A stretch of DNA of 64,000 nucleotides from Cryptomeria japonica. Its lineage: Eukaryota > Streptophyta > Pinopsida > Cupressales > Cupressaceae. The stretch is taken from contig NC_081407.1 in NCBI RefSeq assembly GCF_030272615.1, positions 442,860,213 to 442,924,212 of the forward strand, given 5' to 3'. Below the pieces are notes generated by a model that ran no database searches, was not told where the DNA came from, and worked only from the letters and a program-made list of their open reading frames with translations. Shown here piece after piece: positions 45,121 to 57,228 of the stretch (the first letter of the stretch is position 1; every line of letters starts with the position of its first letter). The position numbers were made by a program, and so were the translations under genes.

Positions 45121-47189
45121 ATGAATAGAAAGAAGACCAATGATCAAGGATTTTTTAGAGCTATTACCACATTTTATTCATCTTGCAAGGCTTGGACATG
45201 GGATCTAATGACTTTTTCATTCAAAGGATTCACAATTTTGGCTTTGCCACCCATGGTTCAAGAACTCAAACTCAGACTTGAGCTTACCCTTAGGTGTTCT
45301 TAACCTTCTCACGAAGATTTTTAATATTGTTTAAGGAGTTGATGATTATGAATTTATTGAAATTTATGATTTTCTATATGTTTCCCTTGATCTCCTAAAT
45401 ATCAAGCTCTAATTTCTTAAGCATTTCTTCCCTTTTCATTGTTTGGGCTTTAAGTCCAAGTAATTCTTTCTTGGTATTCCATTCTTCCATAAGGGAGTTA
45501 TGAATTTTTTTTTGTTGAACCACAAAAAAACTTTAAGGATTTTATGGATGGTACCAATTTTCTTGTGCAATTTGTTTATTTTGTCAACCAAGGTGTCAAT
45601 AATAGAAGTAATATCATTATCATTTAGACTAGGAGAAGGGAAATGATAATTTTCCATCTAATCAATCACTCTAGGACACAAACCTTCCACCTTCAAAATT
45701 CTATTCTCAACAATAATATCTTCTTATGCCTATATTTTTCTTTTCCCCTTATCATCTTTGTGTGTTGCACCTAGTGGAAGTCTATACTTATCGATTTCTA
45801 ACACCAACTATTGTTGAGACCTAGCCTTCTTCAATTTCTTTTTAAAATTAGCCTCTTATCACAATCTTTAAATTTCGACGGGCTAGGGGATCTTACATAA
45901 TATAGAGACACGTGTGAATAAAGGGGAGAGGAACCTACAGAAGGAGGAGGTAATAAATGTTTTCTTTTGGGGATTTAATGAGGAGAAGCTTCACTAAAGA
46001 AAGTATGGGTCAACATCAATGACTTAGGCTTAAGATTACTAGCATTCTTGAATATAAAATAATTAGGGAGTATTGTAGGGGAGAGCTCCCTTAGATTATT
46101 TTAGCTTCTAACACCAAATACTCCAACAAAGAGATTAGGAAAAAAAATATTACCTTCCTATTGTGGCAAAAATGGTTCGATAGGGAGAAACGGTAACTAA
46201 AAATTTCTTGGAATCTTCCATCCAATATCATGTCTCATGATCTCTAAATAAATTTCCTCCCAAGCCACAACAAGGAAATCCTTGTATAATCAACCTATAC
46301 TTTGCTAATAGTGTCATCGTCCTCTAGAAAGGTGTTCATCACTTTATCACCATTTCACCTATCATTAGACATCTTCGTATGATTTGTCAAAAAACCTCTA
46401 ATATCAACTAAGAACTCCTCATAAAGGTGGACATCTACTTCCCATTCGATAACCAACATTGAGTTCTAGTTTGCAACAAATAATTTTGACAAAGTGTATT
46501 ATCATATCCATTAATCCTCTCTGTATAAGGAGTAGGACCCCCTTTGTAAAGGTTTCTATAAATGTTTGGTTCTTCATTAAGTCACATGATATGGGCTCCA
46601 CCCTCTTAGACTCTCCACCCATATTACCATAGTGTTTCTTATCCTAAGACAATTGAAGTTTCTCTTTAGTAATATAGTTAATGTTGTAGCTATGGAAGAC
46701 ACTCCAAAAAAATTAAGAATGAAGACAAGAAACCCTCAAAAAAATTGGAATGAGGCTAGGGAAAGAGGAATGTAGTACCTAGGACAAATTAAAAAGAGAA
46801 ATAGTATGACCATAAACCAACAAGGAGAAGGGGAAAGAAATAAATATATGAGTGATGATATCTATCTCAACATAGTAAATCATATATCTATTGATCTAGA
46901 ATTAGTATTCCTCTTGAAAGATTATCCATTAAAATTAATTTATTTTGAGGAATAATCCATAAAAAATATTAATATTCAAAATGTAGGGTTTAATAAAAAG
47001 GGCAAGATTGATGGAAGGATTCAAGGAGTAACAGAAGGAAATCAAGTAGGATCCAAAAAGAGAGGCCACTCAAACTAGAAAGTCAACCTTAAGAGCCTGA
47101 AAAATATGAAACCTCTAAGCATAGCCAAAAGTTTTCCTAGAAGGGAGGCAATGTTAACAAGGGTAGTAAGGGAAGGGAAGGTTTATAGA
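45121..47189 (-). other. Decayed coding-like sequence, not identified
   Basis: Minus-strand open pieces at 45436-45657 (heptad-like IIDTLVDKINKLHKKIGTI) and 46419-46622 have mild coding character, interspersed with stops. They lie beyond the LINE linker region, where LINE RT would be expected, but I see no RT motif. A second LINE's first ORF or a rearranged piece is possible. Confidence 0.3.
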
Positions 47190-48184
47190 ATAAACAACCT
47201 CTTCCTTAATCAAATCTTTAGGTTGAATATTATTGTCATTTTTGTCCATGATTTCCTTGAGAAATTTGGTTGATCTATGTGTGAGAGAACTAACATGGAA
47301 AAACTTAGTATTACTATCACCCTCCTTGAGCCATAAGCTTCTAGATCTTTGTATCTAATAGGTTTATTCCTAGTAACCAAAGAATAATATTTGCAAAGTA
47401 TGATCTTTCTTTGTTAAATATTTCTTGATTCGTTATTAAAACTTGAATTTACTTTTGTATAGTTTCTAGCCCCTTTGCAAGCTCTCTTTTGGTAAAGAAA
47501 TTGTTACCGATATAAGTTTTATTCCATACTCTAATGTTTCTCTTAACTTTTTTGAGTTTTTAGCACATTTAAACACAGCTTAATATATAAATTAAATATT
47601 TCACCATTCCCTAATTTTATCCATCTACTTTTTTGACTTTTTGAGCATATTTAAACACAACTTAAAATGTAAATTGAATATTCTACCATTCCCTAATTTA
47701 TCCTTAATATTGGGATGCATATATCATATTTTTAAATTTGAAATGGGTACCTTTTCATCTTTTAAGGTTATCTAGAAATAAAATCAAAGGGGAATGATCT
47801 AATCCTATCTTAAGGTGGTATGCTAAGCAAAGGGAATGAGATAAAATGCAATACAATTTTTTTTAGTTAAACTTGAATCAAGGAAGCACCCATTCTTGTA
47901 TTTGACCAAGTATATTGAGCTCCACAAAGTTCATTGTCTAGCAAGGTGCACAAGGAGATGAAATTAGAAAAATTATCCATATTACCTATGCGAGTATGAG
48001 TACCTCCAATAAATCAATTAAATAAAGGGGAGAATTAAAATATCCAACAACTATCCATATAGAGCTATTGTACACAATTTTGAAAGAAACTAGCTCAAAC
48101 CAAAGCTTTCTTCTTTCCTCTAGTGAGTTTGGGGCATATATATTCAAGAAAATAAAATGGAATTTTAGTTTTAGATGTGAGAGA
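47190..48184 (-). pseudogene. L1-type LINE: endonuclease C-terminal part and linker
   Basis: Reading the minus strand from 48184, the frame gives NIYAPNSLEERRKLWFELVS then WIVVGYFNSP, the L1 endonuclease blocks (vniYAPn and GDFN, with the catalytic Asp of GDFN changed to Tyr). Further on come GGTHTRIGNMDNF and GAQYTWSNTRMGASLIQV, the usual RxxxMxxFxxFI and TWSN blocks. At about 47270-47350 the linker SRSLWLKEGDSNTKFFHV precedes where RT should begin. Stops and frame changes are frequent. The N-terminal part of the same domain is at 55256-55529, separated by Copia-D. The RT domain is missing or unrecognisable. Confidence 0.8.
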
Positions 48185-49412
48185 TGTTGGCTATTTGGTG
48201 GAATTGATTATGTTTTGCATTGATGTTTTATCATTGATGCCAACACTAGCTATTTGGATGCATTACCGACACCCTTCTGGTCCCGATAGGTTGAGTGGTT
48301 TCTAGTTGATTTGGATCCAGCATGATCCGATAGGCTCCGGTATAGTTTGGTGATGGAATTGGCTTAATCATGATACCCATGCTCATATTTAGTAAGTTGG
48401 TTTTGGTCTGGTGATCGAATTCTATCCTATTTTCTTAGAAGCTTGGTTTCTGGTTTCGGCGAGGGTTTGACCGACAGAGCTTTTGATGAAGATCCTTGAT
48501 AAATTGCATAAGTGGTGTTGGTGCAGCTTCTGGTGGAGTTTTAGGATGTTGATGGTGATCATGTTCGAGACTTGGCAGATGGAGATCATTGTTGTAGCGT
48601 GTGGACCTATACTGGGTCCCGATTGATCTAGGTTATGGACCGACTTTAATGTAACGTCTGGATTGGACCTCTCGATGTTTTTCCAGGATGTCTTATGTGT
48701 TGGATATTATTTGTTTGGTCTAAGGTCGACATGGTTTGTAATTATGTAATTGGTTTATTATTTGGTGTCTGACCTAATTGTTTATGGTCGAGGGTTTGTC
48801 TATATAGATGTAAGATCTCATTGTAGATCAGATATATGGTAGAGAGATATATAGGTATGAAAAAGAAATGTAATGTGTGAATAATGTAATATCATTCAAG
48901 CAGAGGATTTGGTCGATCATTGTAGATCAAATTGGGTTTATGGAAGAGGATTTAGTCCTCTGGTATTGAGCTTAACTGGAACTGTACTTAGGCATAGGAG
49001 ATGCTATCTTTTGCAGTTCAACACTTCTCCGAATTGTAGTCTGGATTTGTATGTAGAACTTTAGTGAGACTCCTTTTGTGATGAGCAGTGCGCTCTAGGT
49101 TGTTGGCCTTCTTGCAAGTGCAGGCCCCTCAATTGTAATTCACATACTTATTGCAGAAGTATTATCTGACTGTGGGTAGGCTTCCCACCGTGGTTTTTCC
49201 CTTTACTAGGTTTTCCATGTATAAATCTTGGTGTCATGTGGATGGTATTTATTTTATGATTATTTATGCTTAATTGGTTTAACTTCTATTCTGATATTAA
49301 TTTTTTGAGGTTCGGTATTAAATTTTTAATTGCTTATGGTTTCGGTAATCTATGACAACTGATTCAGCCCCCCCCCTCTCAGTTGTCATCTGGTTATTTG
49401 AACTGTCTAACA
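48185..49412 (+). repeat. 5' LTR of Copia-D
   Basis: Starts TGTTGGCTATTTGG and ends CTGTCTAACA. A TATATAG box is at 48801-48807, following TCGAGGGTTTG. The GATTCAGCCCC...CTCTCAGTTG motif is at 49360-49387. Confidence 0.93.
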
Positions 49413-49414
49413 AT

Positions 49415-49426
49415 TGGTATCGGAGC
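49415..49426 (+). other. Primer-binding site of Copia-D
   Basis: TGGTATCGGAGC, the initiator-Met-type site with one A-to-G difference from the other copies, two bases after the LTR. Confidence 0.8.
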
Positions 49427-49469
49427 TTTGGTCCTCTCTACAGAAGCTTAACCACTTGAGGAAGATCCT

Positions 49470-50485
49470 ATGGTGACTAACAGTTCAAGTTCATCTGGAG
49501 CTATCTTTCGAATAGACATTCCTAGGCTTCATGAAACAAATTACACAATATGGAAGATTCAGATGGAGACTCATCTGAGATGTCTTGGCAAGGAGATTCG
49601 AGAGATCACACAAAATGGTGTCACACCTCATAATCCGGCATCTGGCAATCCTCCTTCGGTAAACCTAGATAAGGAGCTTGAGAAACCCTCTTGTGTGCAC
49701 TTTCTGATCAACAAATAATGAGATTAATTGACAAATCATCTACAAAGGCTTTATGGGATAAGTTGGAGACTCTTAATGAAGGTGAACCTACAGTGAAGAT
49801 TGCTAAACTTGATGGTTACTGGGTGAGATATGAAAACCTTAAGATGGAAGAAGATCAAAGGATTACTGCATTCATGGAAAGGGTAAATGAGATTGTAATG
49901 GGAATTCAATGTTGTGGTGGAACTCTAAGCAAAGATGAAATTGTTTCTAAAGTTCCAAGATCCCTACCACCGGATTACAAAATGAAGGCTACTGCTATTA
50001 ATGAGTTGAGAACAATGGCTAATACATCTGTCAACACAGATACTTTGGTTGGGAAACTATCTTCTTTTGAGCTCGAAGAATTTGGATCTTCTGGAGCTGT
50101 GAAGACTGAACCTTCTTTTCATGCATCTACATCTGCAATCGGTAAGTAAGATTGGAAAGCTTTGTATGCAAAGGAATTGGAAGATATGAAGAGAGAAGAT
50201 GATGAGTTTGAGCAAATTGAAGCACTATTTGCTAGAAGAATACCTAAAGGATCGGTAGGAAGTAAGTATGAAGGAAAAGCACCTTTTAAATGTTCTGCAT
50301 GTAATAAGATTGGTCATTTTGCATCTAGATGTCTTGAAAGGAACTCACGATTTGAAGAAAGAGTTAGAAGATCATTTAAGCCTAACCCTAGATATCAGAA
50401 CAAGTATAAGTACAAGAAAAATAGAGACAAATCATGTTGCTCTCGGATGAGGAAGGCATTATTGATTCTGATGATGACCCGATAG
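49470..50485 (+). pseudogene. Copia-D Gag, broken
   Basis: ATG at 49470 gives MVTNSSSSSGAIFRID and the NYTIWKIQMETHL motif. A frameshift near 49690 moves the reading to 49691-50149, which holds the UBN2 core (ALWDKLETL, RITAFMERVNEI, CCGGTLSKDE). A TAA at 50147-50149 replaces the CAA found in Copia-B (a C-to-T change). The third piece, 50162-50485, has an intact zinc knuckle CSACNKIGHFASRC followed by a basic tail, and another frame change near 50434 leads to protease. Copia-B shares the whole layout. Confidence 0.9.
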
Positions 50486-51990
50486 AAGACTCTGCTAGTG
50501 GTTCCGACATTGGGAAGGAATGGGTGTTCTTGGCTATCAAGGAAGATGATTCGACACTGGAAGAGAACGTACCTGAAGAGAAGGCACTTGCTGCTAAAAT
50601 TGAAGACAAGGATGAGTGGGTAATTGACAGTGGTTGTTCACATCATATGACTAGAGATAAAGGAAAGTTTCTATCTTTGCAAGAATTTGATGGCGGTCTA
50701 GTTAGATTTGGAGATGACAAAGCATGTATGATCAAAGGAAAAGGAACTATATCATTGGATGGTAAGAACAATACTGACAATGTTTATTATGTTGAAGGTT
50801 TAAGGCATAATCTTTTGAGTGTAGGACAATTGGTAGATAAGGGATTTCAATTACAGTTCAAGGATGGAAAATACAAAATCATTAACAGATCTGGTTTGGA
50901 GATTGCAACCGGTACACAAACAAAAGGTAATATATTTCATTTGAACTCCGGTGAGAAGACATGTTTGATTACACAAATTGATGAAAGTTGGCTATGACAT
51001 AAAAGGTTGTATCATGTGAATTTTGATTGCATTGTGAAGATCAAATCAACTAAGGCAGTTAGGGATATACCTAAGATTATGAAGCCCTATAATCCGGTAT
51101 GTAAAGAATGTCAAATGGGTAAACAGGTCAAAACCTCTTTTAGGAGTATACAAGATAAATCAAATGATGTTCTTGATCTTATTCATACTCATTTGTGTGG
51201 CCCTGCTAGAGTTAAAAGTTTTCAAGGTGATAGATATTTCATGCTAATCATTGATAATTATTCTAGAATGATGTGGGTTACTTTTCTCAAAGAAAAATCT
51301 GAAGCATTTGAAAATTTTAAAATCTTTAAGGCTAAAGTGGAAACTGAGATAGGATTGAAGATTAAATGTTTGAGGTCAGATCATGGTGGAGAATTCACAT
51401 CCGGTGAGTTTAATAACTTTTGTGAGAAGCATGGTATAAGAAGACAATTTTCTGCTCCCTGAACACCTCAGCAGAATGGAGTTGTGGAAAGGAAGAACAA
51501 AACTATCTTGGATGTTTCTAGAACAATGATGATGGAAGCTAGTCTACCTCATATCTACTGGAGAGAAGAAGTGAGCACAACAATTTATACATTCAATAGA
51601 GTACATATCAAAGGAGAAACCGGTAAGACACCTTATGAATTATGGTTTGGCAATACACCTACAGTTAAGTATTTCATAATATTTGGTAGTAAATGTTATA
51701 TCTGGAGAGATGATATCATTGGAAAATTTGATCCTAGATGTGATGAAGACATATTTCTTGGTTATTCTAATGAAATTAAGGCATATAGATGTTATAACAA
51801 GAGATTGCAGAGAACTGTGGAGAGTGCTAAGTCAAAGTAGATGAGCTGAACAAAAGTCAAATCAGAGTTTCTAAGAAGGAATCGATAGTGGAAATGATTA
51901 TATCTGAACTGGAGGACCTTTACCGAAACAGAATGTTGAACCAGTTACTTCGGCAGTATCAGAGAATTCTACAGTTCCTGAAGAATAGGT
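50486..51990 (+). pseudogene. Copia-D protease and integrase, broken
   Basis: The protease motif WVIDSGCSHHMTRD lies near 50615-50660. A TGA at 50995-50997 replaces the Trp codon of W-H-K-R, entering the zinc-binding region LYHVNFDCIVKI and CKECQMGK. In the integrase core the first catalytic Asp is His (HTHLCGPA where Copia-E has HTDLCGPM). The second block IIDNYSRMMWVTF and the third RSDHGGEFTSGEF are kept. A TGA at 51460-51462 replaces an Arg codon (CGA in relatives). The C-terminal piece 51484-51840 has MERKNKTILDVSRT and FLGYSNEIKAYRCYN. Beyond 51840 to about 51990 the frame is lost. Confidence 0.88.
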
Positions 51991-52024
51991 TAGAGGAACA
52001 TAGAATTAGAGGACTCCTAGGTAT

Positions 52025-53656
52025 GTGAGATTGAATCATTTAGAAGATCAGATCATTGGGGATAAGAGAAATGGAGTGATGACAAGAAGAAGAATGATGA
52101 CTAATGAGGTATGTTTAATTTCACAAGTTGAACCGGTATTAGTAATTGAGGCATGTAAAGATGAATATTGGTTGAAATCTATGGAAGAAGAATTAGATCA
52201 AATTGAGAAAATTAACACATGGAGTTTGGTTCCCCGACCTAAAAATAAAAATGTTATTGGAACTAAATGGGTTATTATAAATAAATTGAATGAGGATGGT
52301 CAAGTTATAAGGAATAAGGCTAGATTGGTTTGTAAAGGATATTCTTAGAAGGAAGGAATTGATTATGGAGAGACTTTTGCACTTGTAGCTAGGATTGAAG
52401 CTGTAAGATTATTTCTTGCCTATGCTGCTTATAAAAACTACAAGGTTTATTAGATGGATGTTAAATGTGCATTATTGAATGGGAATCTTGATGAGGAAGT
52501 TTATATTGAGCAACCTAATGGTTTTTCACTATCAAATGATACAAACATGGTTTGCAAGTTAAGGAAAGCTTTATATGGATTGAAACAAGTACCTAGAGCT
52601 TGGTATGCAAGGTTGGATAAATATCTTTTGAATCTTGGTTTTACTAAGGGTAGTGCTGACAGTAATTTATATTATAAGATCACTGATGATGATATATTGA
52701 TTATTGAAGTATTTGTTGATGACATTATTTTTGGAGGTGAAGATAAGTTATGCATATAATTTTCTAAGAATATGGAGAAAGAATTTGAGATGTCTATGAT
52801 TGGTGAGATGAAATTTTTCTTAGGTTTGCAGATTACTCATACTGACAAAGGTATATTCATCTATCAAACTAAGTATGCTAAGGAATTGTTGAAGAAATTT
52901 GGTATGGGAGATTCTAAACTGGTAAGTACTCCTATGGTTACAAGTGTGAAATTCACAAGAAAAAAATGTTTCTGCACTGGTAAATCCTACAAGATACAAA
53001 TCTATGATTGGAGGTCTGCTTTATTTGATTCAGACTAGGCCTAACATAATGAATGTTGTTTGTATTGTTTCAAGATTTCAAAGTGATCCTAGAGAGAATC
53101 ATGAGAGTGCGGTGAAAAGGATTTTTAGATACTTACAAGGTACATTAGAATATGGTTTGTGGTACCCTAAGGAAGATAACTTTACTTTATGTGCATATAC
53201 AGATGTTGATTAGGTTGGAGATGTTGATGACAAGAAAAGTACTTCCGGTGGAGATTTCTTTCTTAGAAAGAAGTTGGTTTCATGGATCAGAAAGAAACAA
53301 TTTCTTTATCTACTGTTGAAGCTGAGTATGTTGTTGCTACAAACTGTACACAGGTTTTATGGATGAAGAAAATGTTGAAGGATATAAAGGTGGATTGTGA
53401 TGCACCAGTAGCTATTCATTGTGATAACTCTGTTGCTATTGATATATTAAAGAATCTAGTATTTCATTCTAAGACAAAGCACATATCTATCAAGTACAAC
53501 TTTTTGAAGGAAAAGGAGGAAGCAAATGAAGTTAGACTGGTTTATGTGAACACTAAAGAGAAGAATGCAGATATTTTCACCAAACCTTTGCCCAAGGAAT
53601 CATTTGAGTACCTAAGAGACAAATTGGGAGTTTCTGCCCCTCTAGTAGAGACTTGA
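52025..53656 (+). pseudogene. Copia-D reverse transcriptase and RNase H, broken
   Basis: The pieces are 52025-52348 (linker, [14 protein letters not shown]), 52454-52759 ([44 protein letters not shown]), 52772-53038 (FLGLQITHTDKGIF), 53004-53213 (GGLLYLIQTRP, RIFRYLQGT, TDVD) and 53282-53656 (RNase [27 protein letters not shown]). The catalytic FVDD is intact here, unlike in Copia-B. Breaks include TAG for Gln at about 52347 and 52451, TAA at 52757-52759, a frameshift near 52970-53010 and TAG for Trp at about 53211. Confidence 0.9.
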
Positions 53657-54008
53657 TTGATGCAATTTGACATCAGTCCAGTATGCATTATCAGAGATAC
53701 TATTCATTCCAGCATTGATGTGGGGATGCTACTTCTCAGGGGGAGTAGTCAGCTTTGTGATTCAGTGGTTTATATTTTTTCTTTGATATTTTTGTCAGAT
53801 TTTTGGCATTGATGTCAAAGGGGGAGTGATATAGATGTGAAAAAGAAAACTTAAGGAGTTGTATACATCAGGGGGAGTTTGGTCTTTGTTTTAGAACCTC
53901 ATTGCTACATCTGTATGTGGGAGATTGTTGGTTGTCTTCCATTGGGGGAGACTTGTTTGGCATTTCTTGGTACTTAGATTTTTTTCACATTTAGTGTTGC
54001 CATCATTG

Positions 54009-54021
54009 CCAAAGGGGGAGA
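54009..54021 (+). other. Polypurine tract of Copia-D
   Basis: CCAAAGGGGGAGA immediately before the 3' LTR. Earlier GGGGGAG copies occur at about 53738, 53820, 53870 and 53944. Confidence 0.85.
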
Positions 54022-54022
54022 T

Positions 54023-55250
54023 TGTTGGCCATTTGGTGGAATTGATTATGTGTTGCATTGATATTTTGTCATTGATGCCAACACTAGTTGTTTGGATGCT
54101 TTATCGACACCCTTCTGGTCCTGGTAGGTTGAGTGGTTTTTGGTTGATTTGGATCTGGCATGATCCGGTAGGCTCTGGTATAGTTTGGTGATGGAATTGT
54201 CTTAATCATGATACCCATGCTCATATTTAGTAAGTTGGTTTTGGTTTGGTGATCAAATGCTATCTTGTTTCCTATGAAGCTTGGTTTTTGGATCTGGTGA
54301 GGGTTTCACCAGAAGAGCTTTTGATGAAGATCCTTGATAAATTGCATAAGTGGTGTTGGTGTAGCTTCTGGTGGAGTTTCAGGATGCTAATGGTGATCAT
54401 GTTCGAGACTTGGTGGATGGCGATCATTGTTGTAGTGTGTGACCTATACTGGGTCCCAGTTGATCTAGGTTATGGACTGGCTTTAATGTAATGTGTGGAT
54501 TGGACCTCTCGATGTGTTTTTCTGGGATGTCTTATGTGTTGGATATTATTTGTTTGGTCTAAGGCCGACATGATTTCTAATTATGTAATTATTTTATTAT
54601 TTGGTGGCTGACCTAATTGTTTATGGTCGAGGGTTTGTATATATAGATGTAAGATCTCATTGTAGATCAAATATATGGTAGAGAGATATATAGGTATGAA
54701 AAAGGAATGTAATGTGCGAATAATGTAATATCATTCAAGCAGAGGATTCGGTCGATCATTGGAGATTGAATTGGGTTTATGTAAGAGGATTTAGTCCTCT
54801 GGTATTGAGCTCAACCAGAACTGTACTTAGACATAAGAGATGTTATCTTTTGTAGTTCAACACTTCTCTAGATTGTAGTTTGGATTTCTATGTAGTCAGT
54901 GAGACTCCTTTTGTGATGAGAAGTGCCCTATAGGCTGTTGGCCTTCCTGCAAGTGCAGGCCCCTCAATTGTAATTCACATACTTACTGCAGACTTATTAT
55001 TTGACTGTGGGTAGGCTTCCCATCGTGTTTTATCCCTTTACCCGATTTCCCATGTATAAATCTTGGTGTCATGTGGATGGTATTTATTCTATGATTAGTT
55101 ATGCTTAATTGGTTTAATTTCTATTTTAGTATTAATGTTTTGGGGTCCGATATTAAATTTTTAATTGCTAATTGTTTCGATAATCTGTGATAGCTGATTC
55201 AGCGCCCCCCCCCCTCTCACTTGTCTTATGGTTATTTGAACTATCTAACA
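54023..55250 (+). repeat. 3' LTR of Copia-D
   Basis: Starts TGTTGGCCATTTGG, ends CTATCTAACA, and is the same length as the 5' LTR. A TATATATAG box is at 54638-54646. It differs from its partner at scattered positions only. Confidence 0.93.
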
Positions 55251-55696
55251 AGAGAAATGTAGAAACATGATGGGGAGAAATATAAATACTCGGTCCCTAG
55301 AAAATCAATAAATTCAAAAGTAAAAAGATCCCTTCAAAAGCACCCATATTATTTAACACCACAAATTGAGATAGGCCAAACCTTTTTCAAAATCATCTCA
55401 AATATTTCTACTAACATTTTTTTCTTGAATAAGAAAAATTCTAGGATTATGGTTTCTCTTGATATTGGAAAGAGTGTCATATTTTAATTGGTTAATAAAG
55501 CCCTAGATGTTCCAATATGTCACTTTCATTTCTTAATTTTAGGGGTTGATTTAGTTTTGGCCAAATCTACCATACCTTGAAAGGCATCCATTATCTCCTT
55601 GGAAGTTTGTCTATTGTATGTTTTCATGTAAGTTGGACATTTGAGCTTAGAATATGAACTCACAACCTCTTTCTTCATATTTTTCTAGTTTTCCTC
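55251..55696 (-). pseudogene. L1-type LINE: end of ORF1 and endonuclease N-terminus
   Basis: On the minus strand an ATG at 55529 opens MKVTYWNI, the start of an L1 endonuclease, with the Asn of WN and then IQEK carrying the catalytic Glu. A stop follows WNI. The reading continues to the Copia-D boundary at 55255, after which the domain resumes at 48184. Upstream (55530-55696) the reading may be the tail of the LINE's first ORF. The Copia-E LTR starts at 55697, so the LINE was hit twice. Confidence 0.75.
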
Positions 55697-57157
55697 TGTT
55701 GGCATTGTGTGAACCGGTATGAGGATATAATGACATTGTATGATGTCATTGATGTCAATATGTCGAAGAGAAGAGAACCGGTATAACACTCTGAACCGCC
55801 ATTTGTGCCAAAGTGAAGCGGTGTGTTTGTTTAAGGTGAACCGGCATGTGGTTATGGGAATCAGCACATGGAAGATTTGTATGACTACCGGTTGGTAGTC
55901 TCAACTTCAGGGTTTTCGGTTGAAGTGCTTCAAGCCTGTGTGGCTCAACCGGTGACTTTGTGTGATGAGTTAGAATTGTAATGAAGAACAGATCATGTTG
56001 CCATGTCAGCCTTGTGTGCATGAAGGATATTGCATGACGGAGATTGTTCCCATCTACCTCGGGAATGTATGAAGCCTCTAAACGGTGATAACGCGTGATG
56101 GGTTATCAGCCGCCATGAAATCGGTGGAAAACGAATGATGGAGAATGTCTTGAGATTGGATCAAGATTGTTGCATTTAATGCAATATGCTCAATGGTCAG
56201 GATTGAACTATTTGAATTCCTTAGCCTAACAGGTTTAGAGTTTAGGGTTTATGCTATCGACCTATCTGTTTCCTATAAGGTCGATGTTGTGTTTCTTTCT
56301 GAGGTTGTTGGAAAAAGTTGTGTGTGTGTATCCAAGAGAAGAGATACATGATTCTTGCCAGACTAGAGGAGAGAAGTGATACTTGCAGAGTGTAAGTGCA
56401 GAAGGCGAAGAGGAGCTAAAGCGGATCTGCATTGGCATTGAGTGCTATCACCAGATCATTGTAGTACCTATTGATCTCTAACCACCTCAATAGTTGGGAA
56501 ATCCCTTAATAGAGTAGCTTTAACCAACTTATTGTAAATCCTTTAATAGGGTGACTCAAAACCATTGAGTTCTTGAAATCCTCTAACAAGGTAACCTTTA
56601 ACAGGGTTTAACCCTTAATCGGGTATTCTAGCCATCTCTTAACCAGGTGATCCCTAACAGAATTGGTTTCTAACAAAACCTATTGTATTAGTCTTTAACT
56701 AGACAAGGCTCCTAATAGAGGGGACTTCTAAAGAGTTCAAAAACATCTTGTGGGTATTCATCCCCACTGTGGTTTTTCTCAGTTGGGTTTCCACGTGAAA
56801 AATCTATGTGTCATGCGTGGTGATATTCTTGTGATGGTTTGAGAAATTTGTGTCTGAAGGTAAATCATGTTGATCTAGCTGTTTATATATATTTTTAGAC
56901 TACCTGTTCATGCACTAGGGTGAAATGGAAATGAAGTATTAGATTGTATGAGAAGATAAGTGTCAACCAGTTTATGCTTGTCTCAGTTATTCTGGGTTTT
57001 GCTGGTTGTACTCTGTTTAAGACCGGTGTTACTAATTGTCTGTCAAAACACAGTGTCTACTGACAAACCGATTTTAGGATTGTGTTTTTGTCTATACTGA
57101 TTCACCCCCCCCATCTTAGTACTGGTTTGGTACTATCTGTTCATCATTGAGTTATCA
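55697..57157 (+). repeat. 5' LTR of Copia-E
   Basis: Starts TGTTGGCATTGTGTGAACC and ends GAGTTATCA (1461 bp). The GATTCACCCCCCCCATCTTAGT motif is at about 57098-57120. It is 14 bp longer than the next LTR because of a difference around 55797-55850. Confidence 0.93.
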
Positions 57158-57159
57158 AT

Positions 57160-57171
57160 TGGTATCAGAGC
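57160..57171 (+). other. Primer-binding site of Copia-E
   Basis: TGGTATCAGAGC two bases after the LTR. Confidence 0.9.
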
Positions 57172-57228
57172 ATCCTCCAGGTCCTCTGTGTTATAAGCTT
57201 AACCGCTTGAGGTAAAGATCCCAGTCTA

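Larger units (their letters stand above)
48185..55250 (+). mobile_element. Copia-D: Ty1/copia element inserted in a LINE
   Basis: LTRs at 48185-49412 and 54023-55250 (both 1228 bp) bracket a plus-strand gag-pol. The 5-bp duplication AGAGA is perfect at 48180-48184 and 55251-55255. The element sits inside the endonuclease domain of a minus-strand LINE. LTR and protein sequence show it is the same family as Copia-B, in opposite orientation. The polyprotein has about ten breaks, so the copy is inactive. Confidence 0.95.

Noticed and set aside
53925-54491. Open frames of 88 and 81 codons across the 3' LTR start of Copia-D
   Set aside because: They run over the polypurine tract and into the LTR, and match no coding segment of the family; chance frames in LTR DNA.
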